From Chloroflexota bacterium (GTDB lineage: Bacteria; Chloroflexota; Dehalococcoidia; Dehalococcoidales; UBA2162), in NCBI GenBank assembly GCA_016202555.1, contig JACQOL010000105.1, positions 1 through 5,029 of the forward strand: a DNA stretch of 5,029 nucleotides. Direction: 5' to 3'. The notes below the pieces were generated by a model. That model did no database searches. It saw only the letters and a program-made list of their open reading frames with translations, and had not been told where the DNA came from. Both the position numbers and the translations under genes were made by a program. The first letter of the stretch is position 1. The number at the start of each line of letters is the position of its first letter. This document shows positions 1 through 5,029 of this stretch, in pieces.

Positions 1-1178
1 AGGTCGCAGCCCCAGGCGGTCGCCGAAGCTGTACCCAGATTAAGACACAGTCTTATCGGCACCTCACTCTGCTCAAAAACCTTGACCACGCTTTTTTCGC
101 TATAAGGCAGTGCTTTACCTCTCTTTAATAGACTGATATCCCCAATATCCAGATCAATCTTTGTGTCGACTACTTCCACCCCACTACGTCCCAGCGCGGC
201 TATAATTCGTCCCCAGTTGGGGTCGGCGCCATGCACTGCTGTCTTCACCAGGGATGAGCTGACTATTGTCCTGGCGGCTAACCGAGCGTCGGCGAGATTA
301 GTTGCCCCGCTAACGGTAACCTCAATAAGCCTGGTCGCTCCTTCGCCATCCCGAGCCAGGGCTTTAGCCAGATAAGTACAAACCTGTTCCAGGGCTTGCT
401 GAAAGGTGTCAGCCTGTTGACTACCTCGTGTAATCGGCTCATTACCCGCCAGCCCGTTCGCCATTATTAGCACCGTATCGCTGGGACTGGTATCCCCATC
501 CACCGAAATCATATTAAAGGAAATATCTACTGCCTGGAGCAGTGCCGTCCTGAGAAACTCCAGCTCGACGGCAGCATCAGTCGTTAAAAAACAAAACATC
601 GTCGCCATATTGGGGTGAATCATGCCCGAACCTTTGGCTACTCCACCAATAGTGAACTTCCTGTCACCAACTCTGACGGCTACCGCCGTTTCTTTAGGGA
701 CAGTATCAGTCGTCATTATCGCCCGTGCCAGCTCATGACCGCCATCACGGGACATAATAATCTGGTTAATGCCGGCTCTTATCAACTTCATGGGGAGTGG
801 TTGACCTGTCGTCCCGGTGCTGGCAACCAAGACATCCTCAGATTCGGCTCCAATCGCCGTAGCGGTCAGAGCCGCCATCTCAGCAGCATCGGCCAGACCC
901 TGTTCACCAGTAAAGGCATTAGCACAGCCACTATTAGCTACTAGGGCGACTGCTCTGCCTCTCTGGAACCTCTCCCGGCATAATGATATATGAGCTGACT
1001 TAAGCTTGTTTGTTGTAAGTAACCCGGCAACGACACACGGCACTTCGGAAAAGAGAAGTCCCAGGTCCAGACGATGCTCAGCTTTTTTCTTTATCCCGGC
1101 ATCGGTCGCCCCGGCGCAAAAACCTTGAGGTGAAGTAACCGTCCCCCCGGCAATAAAATCAATTTTATCCGCTTCCAT
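1..1178 (-). CDS. argJ: Glutamate N-acetyltransferase / amino-acid acetyltransferase ArgJ, partial at C-terminus
   Basis: Translating the minus strand from the ATG at 1178 gives 392 uninterrupted residues before the window edge. ArgJ transfers the acetyl group of N-acetylornithine to glutamate in the cyclic arginine pathway in the cytoplasm; some members also use acetyl-CoA. The diagnostic self-cleavage motif KGSGMIHPNMATM is at residues 182-194, so the precursor should split between Ala192 and Thr193, leaving Thr193 as the N-terminal nucleophile of the beta chain. The STGTTG loop (120-125) matches the family's oxyanion-hole region, and HGADPNWGRI (316-325) and ATAWGCDL near the end are also typical. 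Family members are about 400 residues, so only some 10-20 C-terminal residues are missing. The start is supported by an in-frame TAG a few codons upstream with no other start codon between. No Shine-Dalgarno sequence precedes it. Whether it is bifunctional cannot be read from the sequence. Confidence 0.96.
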   Translation of the reverse strand, partial: MEADKIDFIAGGTVTSPQGFCAGATDAGIKKKAEHRLDLGLLFSEVPCVVAGLLTTNKLKSAHISLCRERFQRGRAVALVANSGCANAFTGEQGLADAAEMAALTATAIGAESEDVLVASTGTTGQPLPMKLIRAGINQIIMSRDGGHELARAIMTTDTVPKETAVAVRVGDRKFTIGGVAKGSGMIHPNMATMFCFLTTDAAVELEFLRTALLQAVDISFNMISVDGDTSPSDTVLIMANGLAGNEPITRGSQQADTFQQALEQVCTYLAKALARDGEGATRLIEVTVSGATNLADARLAARTIVSSSLVKTAVHGADPNWGRIIAALGRSGVEVVDTKIDLDIGDISLLKRGKALPYSEKSVVKVFEQSEVPIRLCLNLGTASATAWGCD

Positions 1179-1187
1179 AGCAGCTAA

Positions 1188-1216
1188 ACTATAACATAGT
1201 GGCTATAGCTAGGCAA
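1188..1216 (-). promoter_or_regulatory. Probable sigma70-type promoter of argJ
   Basis: On the minus strand a -35 box TTGCCT (1211-1216) is separated by exactly 17 bases from a -10 box TATAGT (1188-1193). Only nine bases lie between the -10 box and the argJ ATG, so the transcript would begin within about three bases of the start codon. This fits the absence of a ribosome binding site there. The promoter match is good but inferred by eye, without experimental support. Confidence 0.45.
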
Positions 1217-1277
1217 TGAAGTTTTTTATCTCCTTTATAAATCAATTCGGTCGGCAGATTACCTTAAAGCCGTGTGA

Positions 1278-1308
1278 GAAACCAGACTAAAGTAGTTAGT
1301 CCAGTTTC
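1278..1308 (-). terminator. Imperfect inverted repeat over the MFS stop codon, possible terminator
   Basis: Two arms, GAAAC-CA-GACTAA and TTAGTC-CA-GTTTC, flank the loop AGTAG. They form a 6-bp inner stem and a 5-bp outer stem separated by a symmetric CA/CA internal bulge. The right inner arm contains the MFS stop codon. On the minus strand the left arm itself ends in GTTTC, and only a short T-rich stretch follows. The stem is AT-rich and there is no strong T-tract, so it is at best a weak intrinsic terminator for the exporter gene. Confidence 0.3.
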
Positions 1309-2546
1309 CGTAATCGGGGGACGAAGACCAGCATCAGGACAGAGACGAAGATGAGAACGATGGCGAAGCCGCCGACTGCCCATTGCACGCCTATGCCCTC
1401 AGCCAGTAACCCGGCGGCGAAGGTGCTAAAACTAATTAGTCCAAACTGCATCATCAGAATACTCATCACCCGCCCCAGATAGGTAGCCTCCGTATAGTAC
1501 TGGAGCAAAGTGCCGCCCAGAGTCATCTGCCCTGCCTGCCCCAGCCCGACGAAGACAATCAAAGCCAGGGAAAGCGACCAGGAACTGGAGAAGGAGAAAC
1601 CAGTCAGGGCGATACCCAGAAACAGGCTGCTCACCAGCATCATCAGACCCCGCTTTTTATTGGGTAGGGAGGCGAGGGTAAGAGAGCCGATGATGGCACC
1701 GATACCGGAGACACTCATTAAAATTCCCATCCCCTTAGCGCCGACCTTAAGGATATCTTCAGTAAAGATAGGTAGCAGCAAGCCATAAGGCGTCGAGAGT
1801 AAGACTCCGAGGAGAGCAAAGAAGATGAGAAGGATGATAGTGGTCTCACGCCGGATATACTGGAAGCCTTCTTTAATATCAGTCAGAGCATTCCGACCGC
1901 TGAGGCTTTTACTGCCGGTGAGCGGCAGAAAAGTGGTAAAGACCACGGCGATGAGATACGTACCAGTCATCGTATAGTAGACTGCCTGAAAGCCCCAGGC
2001 GTCGATAAGAAAGCCGGCCGCCGCTGGTGCCAGAACACGCAGGGCGTTCATCCCCATAACATTGAGGGAGGCAGCGTTCATCAGCTCTTCTTTAGTAACA
2101 ATCTCAGGAAGGATGGCCTGACGAGAGGGCATCATCAAACCCATAATAGCCCCCTGGAACAGGGAAGACACTATCAGGATCCACCACGAGCCGCCGCGTT
2201 CCGTGCTGAGGTAGCCTAAGGTCAAGGTAAGGGCTACGCCCAGGGAGACGATAGCCGAAGCCGTCTGGCCAACCTGCAGGACATACTTCTTCTGCACCCG
2301 GTCGGCAATGATGCCACCGAAGAGGGACAGGAAAAGCGTTGGCAGAGCGTTAGCCAGAGACATTACCCCCAGAATGGCAGCTGAGCCAGTCAGGCGGTAA
2401 AGGAGCAGGGTGCCAGTCAATATCTGCATATTCATCGCCGCCATCTGACCAACCATACCGCCATAAAAAATACGGTAGACCGGGTTCTTAAAGGAGCTGA
2501 AGGTTCCTAGATTACGTAGAGAAATTCTATCACCACCAATAACCAA
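1296..2546 (-). CDS. Major facilitator superfamily exporter (MFS_3 / EntS-like), substrate unknown
   Basis: This 416-residue protein is hydrophobic throughout, in a pattern consistent with the 12 membrane helices of the major facilitator superfamily. The loop 2-3 motif A appears as GGIIADRVQKK (residues 77-87). The stretch at residues 140-175, with PSRQAILPEIV, EEL and N-x-L-R, is characteristic of the MFS_3 branch (relatives of the enterobactin exporter EntS and macrolide/drug exporters). A polar loop near residues 211-235 separates the two six-helix halves. Proton-driven efflux of a small molecule is the likely role; the substrate cannot be told. The start is TTG at 2546. An in-frame TAG lies about 11 codons upstream with no ATG or GTG between, and the next internal Met (31) falls inside the first helix region. 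The ribosome binding site is weak. It is divergent from the phosphate genes and separated by about 117 bases from argJ, so no operon partner is evident. Confidence 0.9.
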   Translation of the reverse strand: MVIGGDRISLRNLGTFSSFKNPVYRIFYGGMVGQMAAMNMQILTGTLLLYRLTGSAAILGVMSLANALPTLFLSLFGGIIADRVQKKYVLQVGQTASAIVSLGVALTLTLGYLSTERGGSWWILIVSSLFQGAIMGLMMPSRQAILPEIVTKEELMNAASLNVMGMNALRVLAPAAAGFLIDAWGFQAVYYTMTGTYLIAVVFTTFLPLTGSKSLSGRNALTDIKEGFQYIRRETTIILLIFFALLGVLLSTPYGLLLPIFTEDILKVGAKGMGILMSVSGIGAIIGSLTLASLPNKKRGLMMLVSSLFLGIALTGFSFSSSWSLSLALIVFVGLGQAGQMTLGGTLLQYYTEATYLGRVMSILMMQFGLISFSTFAAGLLAEGIGVQWAVGGFAIVLIFVSVLMLVFVPRLRKLD

Positions 2547-2720
2547 ATATCCCGATTTTACATGTTGGGTTCTTACCCACTACTACCTGCCCTTTCGCCA
2601 CCAAAACCTTAATACAGGAAAAATAAAATAAAATCCACTTGAGGGTCAGGAGTTAGCTTCTCCCGGGTTTACTTCTTAACCTCATAGTCTACACTAAAAC
2701 TCTAGGGAGAACAAACATTC

Positions 2721-2749
2721 TTGACAATCATTCAAGTTTCCCCTAAACT
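2721..2749 (+). promoter_or_regulatory. Sigma70-type promoter of the DUF47-pit unit
   Basis: A perfect -35 box TTGACA (2721-2726) is followed after 17 bases by TAAACT (2744-2749), which matches four of six bases of the TATAAT consensus. The predicted transcript start near 2756 leaves a leader of about 90 bases before the DUF47 ATG. I could not identify a convincing repeated PhoB/PhoP box beside it, so control by phosphate is plausible from the genes but not shown here. Confidence 0.6.
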
Positions 2750-2833
2750 ACCGAGGGAAGTGAATTGGTAAGCCTTTCTTTCCCAACTTAGCGATTACTG
2801 ACCCCTGATGATATCGCTGCGCCTTTTATGGAC

Positions 2834-2839
2834 AAGGAG
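2834..2839 (+). promoter_or_regulatory. Ribosome binding site of the DUF47 gene
   Basis: AAGGAG lies eight bases before the ATG at 2848. This is a strong, well-spaced Shine-Dalgarno sequence that fixes the start of the DUF47 protein. It contrasts with the absent or weak sites at argJ, the MFS gene and the intact pit. Confidence 0.8.
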
Positions 2840-2847
2840 AATAAGCA

Positions 2848-3477
2848 ATGCCTAGTTTGCCTTTTATGCCCCGGGAAGAGAAGTTTTTTGAGCTTTTTGA
2901 GAGCAGCGCTCAGAACATAGTCAAAGCTGCCCAGAAACTAAAAGAGCTGGTTGACACCTGGGAAGATGTTGAGACAAAGGTAAACGAGATAACCGAACTG
3001 GAACGGGTAGGGGACACCATTACCCACCAGATTATGGAACAATTACACCGCACCTTTATCACCCCATTTGACCGGGAGGATATCAGCCAACTGGCCCATA
3101 CCCTGGATGACGTAACCGACTTTATCCATGCTGCCGCCGATGCCATGTTTATCTATAAAGTAAAACGTCCCGACCAGAGAGCCAAGGAGTTGGCTAATGT
3201 TGTCCTTCAAGCCGCCGTTGAAATCGAAAAGGCTATGCCGCAGTTGCGTCATCGGGCTCAGTTAAAAAAAATTCTTGAGCAGTGCGTGGAGCTTAACCGC
3301 CTGGAGAATGTCGCCGACGACATCTACCGCGCCGCCATCGGCGAGCTTTTTGATAACTCTACCGACTTGGCTCACGTTATCAAGTGGCGGGAGATTTATG
3401 AGCATATGGAGAGCGCCACTGACCGCTGTGAGGATGTGGCTAATGTCCTCGAAGGAGTGGCTCTCAAGCATGCCTGA
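2848..3477 (+). CDS. DUF47 family PhoU-like Pit accessory protein
   Basis: The 209-residue protein is soluble, rich in charged helices and of normal DUF47 length (about 205-220). It has the PhoU-like fold signature of repeated acidic E/D-x3-D helix motifs that bind metal in PhoU relatives: E52-x3-D56, D87-x3-D91, E153-x3-D157 and E188-x3-D192. The N-terminal FFELFESSAQN and the C-terminal ATDRCEDVANVLEGVALKHA region are typical of the family. DUF47 proteins are usually encoded directly before a PiT phosphate permease and are thought to modulate its activity; that role is known by association and not from this sequence. A strong ribosome binding site precedes the ATG. The 3' end carries AAGGAG (3452-3457), and its stop codon overlaps the start of a broken pit copy. 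The intact permease follows 189 bases later and probably shares the transcript. Confidence 0.93.
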   Translation: MPSLPFMPREEKFFELFESSAQNIVKAAQKLKELVDTWEDVETKVNEITELERVGDTITHQIMEQLHRTFITPFDREDISQLAHTLDDVTDFIHAAADAMFIYKVKRPDQRAKELANVVLQAAVEIEKAMPQLRHRAQLKKILEQCVELNRLENVADDIYRAAIGELFDNSTDLAHVIKWREIYEHMESATDRCEDVANVLEGVALKHA

Positions 3478-3605
3478 TGTCAGTCTCCTGGTGATAGCCA
3501 CTTTACTATTAGCTAGTGCTAGGGACGGAGCTTGTTAACGACTGGACAGACACTCATAACGCCATCTCCACCGTGGGTTCAACACGCGGTTTTCCACCGT
3601 TTTAG
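3470..3605 (+). pseudogene. Remnant of the 5' end of a second PiT phosphate permease gene
   Basis: An ATG at 3470 overlaps the DUF47 stop by eight bases and opens MPDVSLLVIATLLLASA, a typical hydrophobic PiT N-terminus, but the frame ends at TAA 3536-3538. In the +1 frame the reading continues in register as LGTELVNDWTDTHNAISTVG, then STR, and stops at TAG 3603-3605. This matches the conserved first PiT signature (N-G-x-x-D-x-x-N-x-I-x-T-V-x-S-T-R). The break between frames falls around 3513-3524, consistent with a one-base insertion. Everything downstream of the first signature (some 280 residues) is missing. AAGGAG at 3452-3457 would be its old ribosome binding site. Over 19 aligned signature residues it shares only about nine with the intact downstream pit, so it is a diverged paralogue. 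A short expressed leader peptide of 22 residues from ATG 3470 remains possible. Confidence 0.75.
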
Positions 3606-3666
3606 AAAACATATTGCTAGGAGTAATAATTAATTACTGAAATTACCTGACTTAGTTTGGCACTGT

Positions 3667-4671
3667 ATGGTTTCTTCAAACCTATTATTTATAATTCTCG
3701 TTATCGGCATCGCTCTAGCTTTTGATTTTACCAACGGAATGCATGATGCCGCAAATTCCATTTCCACAATTGTATCAACCAGGGTTTTATCTCCGCGGCT
3801 AGCCGTCATCTGGGCAGCCTTTTTTAATTTTGTAGCCTTTCTTATTTTTGGTACCGGAGTGGCGACGACAATCGGCAAGGGGATGATTCATATTGAAACA
3901 GTCACTCCGACTGTAATTCTTGCCGGACTTATCGGTGCCATTAGCTGGAATATGATTACCTGGTATTTGGGGTTACCCAGTAGTTCCTCACATGCTCTAA
4001 TCGGGGGATACGCCGGAGCAGCCATAGCTAAGGGCGGTTGGGGAGTCATTATCGCCGGCGGCTGGTCCAAGACGTTAATTTTTATTGTCCTGGCGCCAAC
4101 AATCGGCCTGATGGCAGGTTATCTATTAAAGGTTATTACAACCTGGGCGATATATCTATTAAAGCAAAATCCGGCCGCCGTTGATAAGTGGTCGCGTATT
4201 TTACAGCTTTTTTCGGCGGCTGCCTATAGTCTGGGGCATGGTAGCAATGACGCCCAAAAAACGATGGGTATCATCACCAGTCTTCTTTACGTCGGGGGCT
4301 TAACCCAGAGCTTTAATGTGCCTTTGTGGGTTGTTTTAAGTGCACACAGTGCTATTGCCCTGGGCACCCTTAGCGGCGGTTGGCGGATTGTCAGAACAAT
4401 GGGGCAGAGAATTACCAGATTAAGACCGATTGATGGTTTCTGTGCCGAGACATCCAGCGCTTTCAGTCTTTTCTTAGCCACCCATCTAGGGATTCCGGTA
4501 AGCACCACTCATGTTATCACTGGAGCTATATCAGGAGTGGGTTCGGTAAACCGGTTTTCCGCGGTACGCTGGAATGTAACTTTCCGTATTGTTTGGGCCT
4601 GGCTCTTTACTATTCCAGCCGCCGCTGCTTTTGCTGCCATTATCTATTTCTTAATCAGGCTGGTTTCTTAG
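3667..4671 (+). CDS. pit: PiT-family inorganic phosphate permease
   Basis: This 334-residue integral membrane protein imports phosphate driven by a proton or sodium gradient. It shows the family's inverted duplication. The N-terminal signature FTNGMHDAANSISTIVSTR (21-39) is followed by LGLPSSSSHALIGG (101-114). The second half repeats this as GHGSNDAQKTMGI (190-202) and GIPVSTTHVITGA (275-287). The Asp/Asn residues (N23, D27, N30 and N194, D195) and the SSSSH/STTH loops correspond to the substrate and cation sites of the family. The length fits the shorter bacterial PiT proteins. The ATG at 3667 has no recognisable Shine-Dalgarno sequence; an in-frame TAA at 3631-3633 limits any extension to a CTG at 3637, preceded by AGGAG at 3619-3623. 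It probably works with the DUF47 protein upstream. It is convergent with gmk, 19 bases away. Confidence 0.95.
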   Translation: MVSSNLLFIILVIGIALAFDFTNGMHDAANSISTIVSTRVLSPRLAVIWAAFFNFVAFLIFGTGVATTIGKGMIHIETVTPTVILAGLIGAISWNMITWYLGLPSSSSHALIGGYAGAAIAKGGWGVIIAGGWSKTLIFIVLAPTIGLMAGYLLKVITTWAIYLLKQNPAAVDKWSRILQLFSAAAYSLGHGSNDAQKTMGIITSLLYVGGLTQSFNVPLWVVLSAHSAIALGTLSGGWRIVRTMGQRITRLRPIDGFCAETSSAFSLFLATHLGIPVSTTHVITGAISGVGSVNRFSAVRWNVTFRIVWAWLFTIPAAAAFAAIIYFLIRLVS

Positions 4672-4690
4672 ACCAAGATGATATTCTAAC

Positions 4691-5029
4691 TTACAAAATA
4701 ATTTTTCGCGGTATCACCCGGCACTTTTCGGCAGTAACAATCGCCTCGATTTCGACGACTGCCCGCTCAATATCATCCCAATGATTGACGACCACATAGT
4801 CGAATAGAGACACCTGTTGGACTTCTAGCTCGGCAGTCTGCAAGCGTAAGGCAAGGTCAGCTGGCGATTCGGTTTTTCGTTGGCTAAGCCTGAGCAAAAG
4901 GTCATCCATCGATGGAGGCATCAGAAAGATAAATACCGCCTGGGGCAGGATTTTCTTAATCGTGGCGGCTCCCTGAATATCAACCTTTACTATTGTATCC
5001 CGCCCTTTATCTAAAGCTTCTTTAACTGC
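4691..5029 (-). CDS. gmk: Guanylate kinase, partial (C-terminal 112 residues)
   Basis: The minus-strand frame is open from the window edge at 5029 to a TAA at 4691-4693, giving 112 residues. Guanylate kinase phosphorylates GMP to GDP with ATP in the cytoplasm. The visible part starts in the NMP-binding/core region with ALDKGRDTIVKVDIQGA, followed by PQAVFIFLMPPSMDDLLLRL, the lid-region arginines in RLSQRKTES, and FDYVVVNHWDDIERAV near the end; all are family landmarks. Roughly 95 N-terminal residues, including the P-loop, lie outside the window. The Met encoded at 4919-4921 is internal and not the start. The only visible neighbour is the convergent pit gene, with no clear terminator between them. 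Confidence 0.95.
   Translation of the reverse strand, partial: AVKEALDKGRDTIVKVDIQGAATIKKILPQAVFIFLMPPSMDDLLLRLSQRKTESPADLALRLQTAELEVQQVSLFDYVVVNHWDDIERAVVEIEAIVTAEKCRVIPRKIIL

Larger units (their letters stand above)
2547..2847. other. Divergent intergenic region between the MFS and DUF47 genes
   Basis: This roughly 300-base gap has no convincing coding frame. It must hold the start signals for both flanking genes. The plus-strand promoter and ribosome binding site are listed separately. An AT-rich tract at about 2617-2637 may belong to the exporter's promoter (on the minus strand it precedes a TATTAA), but I see no good -35 box for it. In the presumed 5' leader of the DUF47 transcript, AGCGAT (2790-2795) is the exact inverse complement of ATCGCT (2813-2818), a 6-bp stem with a 17-base loop. 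That is too weak to call a riboswitch. Confidence 0.6.

Noticed and set aside
163..944. Plus-strand open frames at 163-375 and 615-944
   Set aside because: They lie antisense within argJ, whose minus-strand frame is unbroken and carries family motifs; the plus-strand translations look like no known protein.
1510..1788. Plus-strand open frame antisense to the MFS gene
   Set aside because: It is a shadow of the exporter's coding sequence, without motifs or a ribosome binding site.
2685..2715. TTAACC/GTCTAC spaced elements upstream of the DUF47 promoter as a Pho box
   Set aside because: Only the first element resembles the TTAACA-type repeat and the others do not match, so it is not supportable.
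3275..3469. Plus-strand frame running through the DUF47 gene into the pit remnant
   Set aside because: Only the part from ATG 3470 resembles a protein (PiT N-terminus); the upstream part is an out-of-frame reading of DUF47.
3585..3605. CGGT-TTTCC-ACCG followed by TTTT as a terminator after the DUF47 gene
   Set aside because: The stem is only four to five base pairs and the sequence is explained as PiT remnant coding sequence, so it is too weak to call.
4593..4784. Plus-strand open frame across the pit 3' end into gmk
   Set aside because: It is out of frame with pit and antisense to gmk, both of which are clear family members.

Overview
The window is an ordinary-looking bacterial chromosome segment of moderate GC content. 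It carries four recognisable genes or gene ends, one intact transporter, and a remnant of a second copy of that transporter. Gene content fits many anaerobic or environmental bacteria. The protein style and gene set would suit a member of the Chloroflexota (Dehalococcoidia-like), but that is an impression from protein flavour, and the sequence alone does not prove it.

Layout. Positions 1-1178 (minus strand) hold argJ, the arginine-biosynthesis ornithine/glutamate acetyltransferase. It is complete at its N-terminus and cut off by the window edge just short of its C-terminus. A sigma70-like promoter sits almost on its start codon. Positions 1296-2546 (minus) hold a 416-residue major facilitator superfamily exporter of the MFS_3/EntS-like type with a TTG start. 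An imperfect inverted repeat overlaps its stop codon. Positions 2547-2847 are a divergent intergenic region with a good promoter (TTGACA-17-TAAACT) driving the plus-strand genes.

Positions 2848-3477 (plus) encode a DUF47/PhoU-like Pit accessory protein. Positions 3667-4671 (plus) encode an intact PiT-family phosphate permease. Together they form a low-affinity phosphate uptake module: the permease moves phosphate and the DUF47 protein is its usual partner. Positions 4691-5029 (minus) are the C-terminal half of guanylate kinase (gmk), convergent with pit and only 19 bases away.

The most notable observation lies in the 189-base gap between the DUF47 gene and the intact pit. It is not empty: it contains the frameshifted, truncated 5' end of a different PiT gene. 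Its start codon overlaps the DUF47 stop codon, which is the expected layout of a translationally coupled DUF47-pit operon. At the protein level the remnant differs clearly from the downstream permease, so it looks like the decayed original partner of the DUF47 gene and not a fresh duplication. I found no CRISPR array, RNA gene, insertion sequence or evident novel system.
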